Shown in pieces: positions 15,928 to 24,971 of a DNA stretch of 35,583 nt. Numbering within the stretch: position 1 is the stretch's first letter; each line of letters opens with the position of its first letter. Source of the stretch: Clostridia bacterium (GTDB lineage Bacteria > Bacillota > Clostridia > Christensenellales > CAG-138); the NCBI GenBank assembly GCA_017407205.1, contig JAFQXA010000034.1, positions 1-35,583 of the forward strand, written 5' to 3'. The notes under the pieces were generated by a model, which worked only from the letters and a program-made list of their open reading frames with translations, was not told where the DNA came from and ran no database searches. Both the position numbers and the translations under genes were made by a program.

Positions 15928-17102
15928 AATTTCTTCTCCATAATATTGAGTACGCTTGCACCGAGAACTGTCATAGCGGTTAAAATACATCTTTCATCGG
16001 GTGCAAAAGTACAGCTGTGCAAAGCTTCAATTGCTTCGCCCTCTTTTGCTGTGCCGACATTGAAGTAACAGCCCTTTGATGCGTTTGCAAAATATGCAAA
16101 ATCATCTCCGCCCATACTCGGTACATCGTTCATTATTACATTATGCTCACCCAAAACGCTTCGTGCAGTATCTGCAACAAGCATTGTTGCTTCATAGTCA
16201 TTTATAAGTGCAGGATAATTATCCGTGAGCTCAACTTCCGCTTCAACGTCCCATGCTGAAGCGACGGAAGTTATAATATTTGTTATCTTCTCTTTGACAA
16301 AGCGTGCAGTTTCCATGTCCAGTACTCTTACCGTACCGCGCATCGTGACTTCGCCTGCCACGATATTATTTCCTGTTCCGCCTTGGATTGCACCTATTGT
16401 AACAACAACGGGCGTTGTGGGTGCTGTCATTCTGCTGTCAACTGTCTGGAGTGCGCATATTACATGAGAAGCCGCTACAATGGCATCCGCCCCTTGTTCA
16501 GGATGTGCACCGTGGCAGGACCTGCCCTTCAATCGGACTGTCAAATCTATTATTGCAGCGTTCATCTTTCCCGGTGTCAAAATAACGGTTCCTAAGTCTG
16601 CGGTAGGATCAACATGGATTGCAAGGGTGTAATCAACCTTGGGATTTTCCATGCATCCCTCTTTAACCATTATTTCTGCTCCGCCTGCAACTTCTTCATT
16701 CGGTTGGAAAAAAAGCTTTAAAACGCAGTCAAGCTCATTCTCAATGCTTTTAAATACCTTTGCCAACCCCATCAAAACCGCAGTATGAATATCATGTCCG
16801 CAAGCATGCATAACACCGTCATTTTTTGAAGCAAACGGTAAACCTGTTTTCTCCAGAACAGGAAGTGCATCAACATCCGCACGAATACCGATTGCACGTT
16901 CGCCCTTGCCTACACAAGCACAAATTCCGCCGTTACTGTACGTGGAATAGCTTATTTCAAGCTCTTTAAGGTATGACTCAATAAAGCTGAGCGTTTCATG
17001 TTCTTTGCCCGAAAGTTCGGGATTTTCATGCAAATGACAACGCAAGGAAGCAGCTTCTGGATAAACTTTTTGTATAAGTTCAATATATTTTTCAGTATTC
17101 AT
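15924..17102 (-). CDS. M20 family amidohydrolase (N-acyl-amino-acid deacylase / hippurate hydrolase-like)
   Basis: Zinc-dependent hydrolase of N-acylated amino acids or peptides. 392 residues from the ATG at 17102. Metal-binding residues are visible in HACGHDIH (99-106; C101, H103), the PNEE pair (134-137, with the general-base Glu), IHVDP, and LHSCTF near the end; SMGGDDFAYF is typical of the HipO/AbgB-like branch. A GTG at 17126, overlapping the previous stop by 11 bases, is an alternative start; neither has a strong ribosome binding site. It overlaps alr by four bases. The substrate is not evident from sequence. Confidence 0.85.
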   Translation of the reverse strand: MNTEKYIELIQKVYPEAASLRCHLHENPELSGKEHETLSFIESYLKELEISYSTYSNGGICACVGKGERAIGIRADVDALPVLEKTGLPFASKNDGVMHACGHDIHTAVLMGLAKVFKSIENELDCVLKLFFQPNEEVAGGAEIMVKEGCMENPKVDYTLAIHVDPTADLGTVILTPGKMNAAIIDLTVRLKGRSCHGAHPEQGADAIVAASHVICALQTVDSRMTAPTTPVVVTIGAIQGGTGNNIVAGEVTMRGTVRVLDMETARFVKEKITNIITSVASAWDVEAEVELTDNYPALINDYEATMLVADTARSVLGEHNVIMNDVPSMGGDDFAYFANASKGCYFNVGTAKEGEAIEALHSCTFAPDERCILTAMTVLGASVLNIMEKKL

Positions 17103-17115
17103 AGTTTTTCTTGCT

Positions 17116-18255
17116 TTAAGCTTCACGCTTGCCGTTTATAAACACAGCTGTAGTTTTTGTGAGATAATGGAACGGATGACCTGAAAATACAGCAATGTCT
17201 GCATCCTTGCCTACAGCTATCGAACCTATTTTATCATCAACGCCTGCCGCCTTTGCTGCGTTTATCGTTATTGAACGGAAAGCAGCATCCTCGTCAAGGC
17301 CTTCGCGAACCGTGATTGAAGCCAAGTGCGGCAAAAGCCACAAAGCAACAACATCATGGTCGGTAGCAAGTGCAAACTCAACGCCTGCACGGTTAAGCTC
17401 TGCCGCCATTGCAAGTGAGCCGCCAACAGTTTCCGGCTTGCCTGCAGGCCCGATGCAAGGACCTACAATAGGAATTATATTTGATTTTGCAATCTCATTT
17501 ACTATGGGTGCTCCGCCCGTTGTATGAACGGTTGAACACCTCAAATTAAACTCCTTTGCAATACGCAAAGCCGTGAGTATATCATCCGACCTGTGTGCGT
17601 GAATATGTGCAGGTATTTCACCCTTTAAAAGCGGTATGAGCGCTTCCATTTCCATGTCGAAAACATCCTCTCCCGCTTCTTTCTTGCCCATATAACGCTT
17701 TGCTTTTTCAAGTGTCTTTCGGAATATCGCAGCTGTTGCCATGCGAGTCATGGGGCTTCTCCCTTTTCTCTCGCCAAAATTGCGTTTTGGGTTTTCGCCC
17801 GTTGCACACTTTATGGCACAAGGTGCTTTTACCACCATTCTTTCCACATTATTGTCCGATATAAGCTTTACAACAGCCGCCTGACCGCCTATGACATTGG
17901 TACTGCCCGGCGATACAACAACGCTTGTCACACCTGCTTTTCTTGCCTTGGGAATTGCAATATCAAACGGGTAAAAGCCGTCAACTGCTCTCATGTCGGG
18001 AGTTACGGGATCCGTAGTTTCGTTGCAGTCCTCGCCTTCCCACCTGAAGCCTTCTTCGGAAATACCGATATGTGTGTGTGCATCCATGAATCCGGGCATT
18101 ATGTAACCGCCCTGTGCATCAAACACCTCACCGTCATATGAGGGTGCTGTATCCATATTACCAAAAGCGGTGATTACTCCATTTTCAAAATCAACGTACC
18201 CTTTTTCAAATCTTCCGTTTTCAACGGTAATCAAAACGCCGTTTTGTATTCTCAT
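17116..18255 (-). CDS. Amidohydrolase, imidazolonepropionase-like
   Basis: 379 residues, metal-dependent TIM-barrel hydrolase. A small beta domain is formed by both termini (GYVDFENGVITAFG; GKDADIAVFSGHP). Metal ligands are H60 and H62 in GFMDAHTHIG, later histidines in HIHAHRSDD and STVHTTGGAP, and the Asp of ATDHDVV. VSPGSTNVIGGQAAVVK is characteristic of this uncharacterised clostridial branch. AGGAGG lies eight bases before ATG. It overlaps or abuts the M20 peptidase, suggesting that both act on related amide substrates. The substrate is unknown; confidence in the superfamily is high. Confidence 0.82.
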   Translation of the reverse strand: MRIQNGVLITVENGRFEKGYVDFENGVITAFGNMDTAPSYDGEVFDAQGGYIMPGFMDAHTHIGISEEGFRWEGEDCNETTDPVTPDMRAVDGFYPFDIAIPKARKAGVTSVVVSPGSTNVIGGQAAVVKLISDNNVERMVVKAPCAIKCATGENPKRNFGERKGRSPMTRMATAAIFRKTLEKAKRYMGKKEAGEDVFDMEMEALIPLLKGEIPAHIHAHRSDDILTALRIAKEFNLRCSTVHTTGGAPIVNEIAKSNIIPIVGPCIGPAGKPETVGGSLAMAAELNRAGVEFALATDHDVVALWLLPHLASITVREGLDEDAAFRSITINAAKAAGVDDKIGSIAVGKDADIAVFSGHPFHYLTKTTAVFINGKREA

Positions 18256-18270
18256 AGGTAAATCCTCCTG

Positions 18271-18720
18271 TCAGTTTATAGGAATCAAAAAAGATATACT
18301 AACCATTATTATTCCGCAAGCTATGCGAGCAATTATGCGTGCCGTATCAGCCTGTTTTTCTGTAAAATTCTCTGCTGATGCAGAAGTTTTGGACGTCAAA
18401 TCATCGTCAAAGTCATCGCTATCCATGCGAAAAGACGGCCTGTGCATTCTTTTGTCCTTATCCTTTTTGTGAATATATGGCACTTTCGGTTTCTTTTTTC
18501 CATCTCTTTTGGGGAATATCCTCATGCCCGTCATCTTAAGGTATGTAAACCAACCCCAGCATATAAGAACAAAGCCACAAGCACACACGGAGCAAACTAT
18601 ATAATAGTTTCCCCCAAGCAACGAACCGAGAAGAAGAGAAACCACAAGTGCAACGCCAAGATAGGCAAATGCCGTCTTGTAAATCAGTCTGATGTAGCTT
18701 TTTTTATCTTCCTTCTGCAT
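18271..18720 (-). CDS. Small membrane protein, unknown function
   Basis: 149 residues. Two N-terminal helices (about 14-35 and 39-60) are followed by a highly charged loop (KRDGKKKPKVPYIHKKDKDKR, then an acidic DSDDFDDD patch) and a third helix at the C-terminus (about 126-148, ARIACGIIMVSISFLIPIN). The ATG directly follows the stop of the ABC ATPase gene, with AAGGA four bases upstream, so it belongs to the end of the opp operon by position. I do not recognise the family and see no link to transport beyond position. Confidence 0.65.
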   Translation of the reverse strand: MQKEDKKSYIRLIYKTAFAYLGVALVVSLLLGSLLGGNYYIVCSVCACGFVLICWGWFTYLKMTGMRIFPKRDGKKKPKVPYIHKKDKDKRMHRPSFRMDSDDFDDDLTSKTSASAENFTEKQADTARIIARIACGIIMVSISFLIPIN

Positions 18721-20730
18721 TTATCCTTGTTTCTCTATTTCTTTTCTATATGCTTCAAGCTCTTTACTATTTGCAAGTATGAAGTGCCCCTTTGTAATCT
18801 CCGTCCATACGGGCTTGTCCGTACTGTAATCATGCATATCCTTGTTATAGACCAAAAGCTTTTTATTTCGTTCAATATCGGGATCGGGGTACGGAACCGC
18901 TGAAAGCAAAGCCTTTGTATAAGGATGCAAGGGATGTGCAAAAAGCTCCTCACACTCTGCAAGTTCAACTATTCTGCCCTTATTTATAACCGCTATTCTG
19001 TCTGAAATAAAGCGCACAACAGACAAGTCATGTGCGATAAAAAGATATGTCAAATCACGCTCACGCTTGAGCTTGTTCAAAAGATTTATTACCTGCGCAC
19101 GAATTGAAACGTCGAGTGCCGAAATAGGCTCGTCTGCAACTATAAAATCGGGGTTCATAACAAGACTTCTTGCAATGCCGATTCTCTGCCTCTGTCCGCC
19201 CGAAAACTCATGAGGGAATCTTGATGCGAACTCGCTTGAAAGGCCTACCTCACGCATTATATTTTCAACCTTTTCAAGACGGTCCTTCTCGTTATCAAAA
19301 AGATGATAATTGTAAAGTCCCTCGGAAACTATATAATCAACCTTTGCACGCTCATTGAGTGAAGCCATCGGATCCTGGAAAATCATCTGCATTTCCATAT
19401 GCAGTTTCTTTTTCTTCTGTCTGTCAAGCTTACCTGTAATCGGCTCATCACGGAATATGATCTGACCGTCAACCTTATTATAAATACGCATAATTGCACG
19501 GCCTATAGTTGTCTTACCTGAGCCCGATTCGCCGACAAGTGAAAGTGTTTCACCCTTGAAAATATCAAAGCTTACATCATCAACTGCGCGGAATTCCTTA
19601 CCGCCAAGTTTGAACTTTACTGTAAGATTCTTTACCTCCAAAAGCTTTTCAGCATCGGTATAATTAAACGGCTCTGCAGCCTTCTTTTCCTGCTTTATCT
19701 GCGCATCACGCTCATCCAATGACTTGCGATAATCCTCAGCATACGGGTGCAAAAGCCATGTTTTGGCATAGTGAGTATCCGTCACATTGAAAACCGGCGG
19801 TTCTTCTTCAAAATCTATATCCATTGCATCTGCGTTTCGGGGTGCAAAAGCATCACCGCGTATTTCTTTAAAAAGGTTGGGCGGTGTTCCCTTTATCGAA
19901 TAAAGGTCATGTCCCTTTATTCCAAGCTGGGGCATGGATTGCAAAAGTGCTTTTGTGTAAGGATGTACAGCCTCGTTGAAAATCTCGTGAACCGTACCGT
20001 ACTCCACTATCTGCCCTGCATACATAACAGCAACCCAGTCTGCAACATTTGCAACAACGCCAAGGTCGTGAGTTATGTATACAACCGTCATTTTCAGCTC
20101 TCTCTGAAGCTCTCGTATGAGGTTCAATATCTGCGCCTGAACAGTAACATCAAGCGCTGTTGTAGGCTCATCACATATCAATATTTCAGGTCTGCACGCT
20201 ATTGCCGTTGCAATGACAACACGCTGACGCATACCGCCCGAAAACTCATGCGGATACTGCTTATATCTGTATTCGGCATCATTGATTCCGACCTTTTTAA
20301 GAATTTCTATTGCCTCTTTTTTAGCCTGCTCATGTTCTGTTCCAAAGTGCCATGTTATTACTTCGGTAATCTGCTCACCAATGGTACGGACAGGATTTAA
20401 GGATGTCATCGGGTCCTGAAATACCATGGCAATTTTCTTGCCGCGTATTTTAAGCCAATCCTTCTCCGTCTTGTAATTTGTAAGGTCTTCATCACGGTAC
20501 TGAATTTTTCCGCCCGTTATGCTTCCGTTCTTGTCAAGCATACCGATGAACGACTTTGTAAACACCGATTTTCCGCAGCCGGATTCACCAACTATCGCAA
20601 GTGTTTCGCCCTCATAAAGGTCAAGCGATGCGCCGCGAAGAGCAGTTAAAACCTTGCCGCGAAGATTGAACTTGATTTCAACATCCTGTGCTGAAAATAT
20701 TTTGGGGCTTGTATGTCCGTTATTACTCAT
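18721..20730 (-). CDS. Oligopeptide/dipeptide ABC transporter, fused ATPase (OppD-OppF)
   Basis: 669 residues with two complete nucleotide-binding domains. NBD1 has GESGCGKS (about 53-60), [10 protein letters not shown], the signature FSGGMRQRV, and Walker [11 protein letters not shown]; it ends with the peptide-transporter C-terminal extension ([15 protein letters not shown]). After a linker rich in charged residues, NBD2 has [40 protein letters not shown], and a second extension ([20 protein letters not shown]). Both sites look catalytically competent. Most Opp/Dpp systems encode the two ATPases separately. Last transporter gene of the operon, 12 bases after oppC. Confidence 0.93.
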   Translation of the reverse strand: MSNNGHTSPKIFSAQDVEIKFNLRGKVLTALRGASLDLYEGETLAIVGESGCGKSVFTKSFIGMLDKNGSITGGKIQYRDEDLTNYKTEKDWLKIRGKKIAMVFQDPMTSLNPVRTIGEQITEVITWHFGTEHEQAKKEAIEILKKVGINDAEYRYKQYPHEFSGGMRQRVVIATAIACRPEILICDEPTTALDVTVQAQILNLIRELQRELKMTVVYITHDLGVVANVADWVAVMYAGQIVEYGTVHEIFNEAVHPYTKALLQSMPQLGIKGHDLYSIKGTPPNLFKEIRGDAFAPRNADAMDIDFEEEPPVFNVTDTHYAKTWLLHPYAEDYRKSLDERDAQIKQEKKAAEPFNYTDAEKLLEVKNLTVKFKLGGKEFRAVDDVSFDIFKGETLSLVGESGSGKTTIGRAIMRIYNKVDGQIIFRDEPITGKLDRQKKKKLHMEMQMIFQDPMASLNERAKVDYIVSEGLYNYHLFDNEKDRLEKVENIMREVGLSSEFASRFPHEFSGGQRQRIGIARSLVMNPDFIVADEPISALDVSIRAQVINLLNKLKRERDLTYLFIAHDLSVVRFISDRIAVINKGRIVELAECEELFAHPLHPYTKALLSAVPYPDPDIERNKKLLVYNKDMHDYSTDKPVWTEITKGHFILANSKELEAYRKEIEKQG

Positions 20731-20741
20731 GATGTGCCCCC

Positions 20742-21689
20742 TTAAACATGGTTTCTCGGATCCGATGCATCAGCAAACTTGTTGCCGATAACATAGAACG
20801 CAACCGTTATAATGCAAAGTATTATTGTGGGCAAAAGCATCTGGTAAGGATGCAATGTGAATGATGCACGGCCGTGGTTTACAATATTGCCAAGCGTTAT
20901 CGCATCAACGGGCAAACCAACGCCGACAAATCCAAGGAATACTTCAGAGCCTATCGAGTACGGAATACACAAAGCAGCTTCCATTATGATAAGGCTTATG
21001 ATATGCGGAATTATATTCTTTGTAGCAATTCTGCGCATGGGAGTACCAAGACAGCGCGATGCAACATTGTACTCACTGTCACGGATTGAAAGTATCCTGT
21101 TTCTGAAAAATCTCGCTTCAACAATCCAACCTCGCGAAGCCATCGAGATAAAAAGCGTTAAGTAACTCGTATTCATAATGTACGCCAAAAGCACGAGATA
21201 AACCGTTGAAGGAATATTCGTGATTACGTTGTATATTTCAATCATTATGGGGTCGAGCTTTTTATTGTAGCCCCAGATCGCACCGACAATCATGCCGATA
21301 CCTACATCTGAAAGTGCAATACAGAAAGCGAGCAAGAACGAGTTTCGAACACCATACCATGCACGTGCCCATATATCTCTGCCCAATGTATCCGTACCGA
21401 ACCAATGCTCTGCACTCGGTCTTTGGTTCCAGTCCGTGATAAAAAGAGATACCTTGTTAGGATCAACATCCGAAACCATCGGATAAACAAAGCTCATTAC
21501 AATTATCGCAGCAATCAATACAACAAGCGCCAATACAGCTTTGTTTTTAAAGAATGTGCGTATTGTTGAACGCCAGTATGAATAATTTGAATAACCCGTA
21601 TCCTCGCTAAGCATACTGTCAAATACCGCAGCGCGGAACTTAAGAGGATTCAGGATTCTTGAAGAATCAGTTTTATTATTGTTTTCCAT
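20742..21689 (-). CDS. oppC: Peptide ABC transporter permease, OppC type
   Basis: 315 residues. A cytoplasmic N-terminal segment precedes TM1 (about 54-74). The extracellular stretch has the OppC marker [20 protein letters not shown]. Five further helices follow, with the EAA-type coupling loop around [21 protein letters not shown] that contacts an ATPase domain. It pairs with oppB, whose stop lies three bases upstream. Confidence 0.93.
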   Translation of the reverse strand: MENNNKTDSSRILNPLKFRAAVFDSMLSEDTGYSNYSYWRSTIRTFFKNKAVLALVVLIAAIIVMSFVYPMVSDVDPNKVSLFITDWNQRPSAEHWFGTDTLGRDIWARAWYGVRNSFLLAFCIALSDVGIGMIVGAIWGYNKKLDPIMIEIYNVITNIPSTVYLVLLAYIMNTSYLTLFISMASRGWIVEARFFRNRILSIRDSEYNVASRCLGTPMRRIATKNIIPHIISLIIMEAALCIPYSIGSEVFLGFVGVGLPVDAITLGNIVNHGRASFTLHPYQMLLPTIILCIITVAFYVIGNKFADASDPRNHV

Positions 21690-21692
21690 CCC

Positions 21693-22631
21693 TTATTCCT
21701 CCTCAGTAAGTTTAATACGCGGGTCAACAGCTGCAACCAGAAGGTCACCAAGGAATACACCGATTACGGACAGTACCGCATACATCAAAACAATAACCTG
21801 AACCAGGTTGTTGTCCTGACTTTTGATTGCGGTAGTCAAAAGTCCGCCCGTACCCGGGATTGCATAAAGGCTCTCTATAACAAGTGAACCTGAAATTATA
21901 AACAGTAAATCACTGGGCAAATAAATGACCAGCGGAATAATCGCATTTTTGAATATATGACGCCTTAAAACCTGCTTTTTAGGCAAGCCTTTAACGAGCG
22001 CAAACTTTACATAGTCGCGGTTTTCTTCATCAACCATGAAGCGACGAAGCCACAAAGCATACCATGCAATACTGCCGAGCGACAAACAGATAACGGGCAG
22101 TATCCATGACGAGGGCAAATCTTTTTTGAATACCATTGGCAAGTTAAACCAAAGCGATATCCAGACCTGTATAAAAAAGAGATAAATCAAGTTGGGAATG
22201 GCACGTACGATTAAAATATAACCTGTGCCAAGACGGTCTCCCCAACGGTCCTTAAAACGAACCATCAAAAGACCGAGTGAAAGACCTAAAACAATACCGA
22301 GTAACATACTTGAAAAACCGAATGCGGCAGTTACGGGTATCTTCTCTGCAAGCAATGTGGAAATCGGAACTTTAGGATAAACAGTCAAGCTTCTCCCAAG
22401 GTCTCCCTGGAAAAGATTTCCGATAAAGCGGAACAACTGTTTTACGGGATGATCAAGCAAGCCCTGATTACGCAGGTAAGACATACGGGTTGCTTCATCT
22501 GTTTCTTTGAGCATATCCTGTGGAAAATAACCGCTCAGCGGCATTAAGCGCAACAGCATAAAAACCGCCACAAAAACAATAATGACGGTAAGTAGTGAAT
22601 TAAGTGTTCGTTTAAGGATGTACTTTCCCAC
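21693..22631 (-). CDS. oppB: Peptide ABC transporter permease, OppB type
   Basis: 312 residues, with the OppB-typical start YILKRTLNSLLTVIIVF, the RLMPLSGYFP segment, LGRSLTVYPKVP, and the coupling loop YVKFALVKGLPKKQVLRRHI. The start is GTG (22629-22631) with GGAGG seven bases upstream. It is separated from oppA by a strong attenuator hairpin, so it is probably made in smaller amounts than the binding protein. Confidence 0.92.
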   Translation of the reverse strand: MGKYILKRTLNSLLTVIIVFVAVFMLLRLMPLSGYFPQDMLKETDEATRMSYLRNQGLLDHPVKQLFRFIGNLFQGDLGRSLTVYPKVPISTLLAEKIPVTAAFGFSSMLLGIVLGLSLGLLMVRFKDRWGDRLGTGYILIVRAIPNLIYLFFIQVWISLWFNLPMVFKKDLPSSWILPVICLSLGSIAWYALWLRRFMVDEENRDYVKFALVKGLPKKQVLRRHIFKNAIIPLVIYLPSDLLFIISGSLVIESLYAIPGTGGLLTTAIKSQDNNLVQVIVLMYAVLSVIGVFLGDLLVAAVDPRIKLTEEE

Positions 22632-22670
22632 AACAACGCCTCCGAAATTGACACACAGTCAAAAAAATTT

Positions 22671-22698
22671 GCCCTGCCTGCTTAAAAGCAAGCAGGGC
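22671..22698 (-). terminator. Attenuator/terminator between oppA and oppB
   Basis: Thirteen-base arms with one mismatch (22671-22683 and 22686-22698, loop of two), then AAATTTTTTT on the minus strand. Partial termination here would favour the binding-protein gene over the permease and ATPase genes. Confidence 0.85.
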
Positions 22699-22720
22699 AT
22701 AAACTCATTTCAGTTTAGGA

Positions 22721-24694
22721 TTAGTTAGCCTTCAAAGCTTCTGCTCTTTCTACATCATAAGCAGCTTCGAATACATCAAACTCTGCCTTTGTCAAAGGTT
22801 CTGACATAACGAGTGTTCCTTTGTACTTTGTGTTGCCGTAGAGTGTCAAGGGTGATGTATAAGGAACTGAATAGCTCATGTAATAACCGCGCAATGATGA
22901 AATGAACGGAATTACAAAGCCGTTACCGCAAAGGTAAGCTTCTGCTTCTGCAAAATACTGCAATCTTTCTTCAAATGTTGTTGCAGCAAGTGCCTTTTCT
23001 ATAAGTGCATCGAATTCGGGAACATTGTACTTACCAACGTTCTCAGCACCGTCAGTTGTCATACGTGTAAGTATGCCTGAAGGATCTGCATAACCTGTTG
23101 AAAGTGAATCGAAGTAGATGTCATAGTTAAGCGGATCAGCAACTGTGCCGTATGTCCAACCGCTGTATGCCTGAATCTGGAAATCAATGTAATCAGCACC
23201 GATTGATTCTTCGATCATAGCCTTGAAGAGCTGAGCCATGATGATTTCAGCTTCATCATCTGTGCCAACGTAGCAGATTGTAACAGGCAACTTACCGTCT
23301 ACATCAAAGCTACATACGGGCAAGTAGTCAACTGTTGTAGGTTCACAACCTATGATGTTGCCGTTTTCGTCGCACAATTCCTTGATAGCAGCTTCCATGT
23401 ACTGCTTTGCAAGCTCGGGCTGGTTGTAATCAGTTTCCTTGATTTCCTTGAGGGGGCTGTAATCTGTGTAATCTACGCCATTGCTGTCATAGATAGCGCC
23501 TTCTGCGTTGATTGTGTTACGCAAAATTCTCTTGGGGTCAACGGGCTCACGCAATGAAGCGAGTGATTCACGGTTGAGTGAGTACATCAAAGCCTTGCGG
23601 AAGTTTTCATTGTTGATGAACTTGTTGAATTCAGGGTTTTCGCCTGCAAAGTCAAGCCACAAATAGTTTGTTGAGAAGCTGTGGCTTGTGGGCAAAAGGT
23701 TGTCCGCCCACTCTGTTCCCTGCAATGAAAGGTAAGCTTCTGCTTCAACTGAAGTGTAGTCGGTTTCGCCACGCTTGAACATTTCAAGTGATGTTGTACC
23801 GTCGGGAATCATCTGATATTCAACTGTTTCGATTGTTACGTTTTCCTTATCCCAGTAGTTGGGGTTAGCTGTCAAGGTGATAGCCTTGTCACGCTCGAAT
23901 GCTGATACATAGTATGCACCGCAGTAAAGCATATGCTCGTTGTCAATAGCGAAGTCTTCACCGAGCGACATTGCATATTCATACTCAACGGGGAGCATGA
24001 GCATGCTGCTCTCGATAAGTGAAAGGAAGTAAGGAGCACTGCTTGTAAGAGTGTACTCTACTGTATATTCGTCAATAGCCTTAACGCCTACTACCTCGTC
24101 AAATGTAGCAACAGCATCTTCACGTGTTGTGTCAGTAACAGTACCGCTGTCTATATCATCAAGGAGCCAGTAATAATCATACAAGCCTTCGATGAGGTTA
24201 CGTACAACGCGGAGTGAATATGCGCCGTTCAAAGGATCGCCAATATAGCGTATACCGTCAACAAAGTCCTGAGCTGTTACAGCATACTCTGTTTCCTTAC
24301 CTGTGTGGTCAATCCACTTCAAGCCTTCGCGGATTTTGAATGTCCAGACAGTCTGGTCTTCGTTTGACTTCCAGCTCTCTGCAAGTGAGGGTACGTATAC
24401 GCCGTATGTGTTGGGCTCTACAAGACCGTCAATGCAGTTTGCGATGATCTCACGAACTGTAGCATAAGCTGTGCTGTAATAGTTGAAAGATGCATAAGAC
24501 GAGCTGAAGTATGTCTTATAAACATTCTCAAAAGTCTTACCTTCAAGAATCTTATCAACAGCATTCGCTGCATCTTCGGGCTGCATTGTTGCAGCAGGTG
24601 TCGTGTCAGGATCTTCAAGCTTAGGCAAGAACTGGCAAGCTGACAAGCTCAATACCATAGCCACTGCGAGAAGAATTGCTATAAAGCGTTTCAT
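22721..24694 (-). CDS. oppA: Peptide ABC transporter substrate-binding lipoprotein (family 5)
   Basis: 657 residues from the chosen start at 24692-24694, which has AAGGAGG six bases upstream; the frame is open 32 codons further up. Signal peptide KRFIAILLAVAMVLSLSAC gives a lipobox LSAC-Q, so the protein is expected to be lipid-anchored on the cell surface. A Thr/Pro linker is followed by the SBP_bac_5 fold: YVPSLAESWKSNEDQTVWTF, IREGLKWIDHTG, LTANPNYWDKENV, and MYSLNRESL. It delivers oligopeptides to OppBC. First gene of the operon and near a well-formed promoter. Exact peptide specificity cannot be read. Confidence 0.94.
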   Translation of the reverse strand: MKRFIAILLAVAMVLSLSACQFLPKLEDPDTTPAATMQPEDAANAVDKILEGKTFENVYKTYFSSSYASFNYYSTAYATVREIIANCIDGLVEPNTYGVYVPSLAESWKSNEDQTVWTFKIREGLKWIDHTGKETEYAVTAQDFVDGIRYIGDPLNGAYSLRVVRNLIEGLYDYYWLLDDIDSGTVTDTTREDAVATFDEVVGVKAIDEYTVEYTLTSSAPYFLSLIESSMLMLPVEYEYAMSLGEDFAIDNEHMLYCGAYYVSAFERDKAITLTANPNYWDKENVTIETVEYQMIPDGTTSLEMFKRGETDYTSVEAEAYLSLQGTEWADNLLPTSHSFSTNYLWLDFAGENPEFNKFINNENFRKALMYSLNRESLASLREPVDPKRILRNTINAEGAIYDSNGVDYTDYSPLKEIKETDYNQPELAKQYMEAAIKELCDENGNIIGCEPTTVDYLPVCSFDVDGKLPVTICYVGTDDEAEIIMAQLFKAMIEESIGADYIDFQIQAYSGWTYGTVADPLNYDIYFDSLSTGYADPSGILTRMTTDGAENVGKYNVPEFDALIEKALAATTFEERLQYFAEAEAYLCGNGFVIPFISSLRGYYMSYSVPYTSPLTLYGNTKYKGTLVMSEPLTKAEFDVFEAAYDVERAEALKAN

Positions 24695-24761
24695 TTTTGT
24701 CCTCCTTCTTTTGTTCGGGTTTTCGCACTCTGCACAAAAACCCATATTAACATACCCTATT

Positions 24762-24790
24762 ATTTTACACTCCCTCGTGTCAAATAGCAA
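24762..24790 (-). promoter_or_regulatory. Promoter of the opp operon
   Basis: Minus-strand TTGCTA (24785-24790), 17-bp spacer, TAAAAT (24762-24767). An alternative -35, TTGACA, lies inside the spacer but at poor distance. The leader to oppA is about 60 bases. Confidence 0.6.
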
Positions 24791-24908
24791 GGCAGATTAA
24801 CACATTTCAACATTTTTTATACACTCTTTATGCACCCCATCACCCAAAAACCGCCAAAATCACCGATTTTTAATGCACGAAAGTTATAAAAAGTCAAAAA
24901 AGTAAAGA

Positions 24909-24929
24909 CACGAGAGATGTTCTCTCGTG
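24909..24929 (-). terminator. Terminator of the DUF262 gene
   Basis: Perfect nine-base arms CACGAGAGA / TCTCTCGTG with a three-base loop, followed on the minus strand by TCTTTACTTTTTTG. It separates the DUF262 gene from the opp promoter. Confidence 0.85.
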
Positions 24930-24971
24930 CCAGTTACTTGCCAAACGTTAAGTTTACACTTTATTCTAACA

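Noticed and set aside
19747..20400. Plus-strand 217-residue ORF
   Set aside because: Antisense shadow of the ABC ATPase gene; Cys/Tyr-rich, no start signals.
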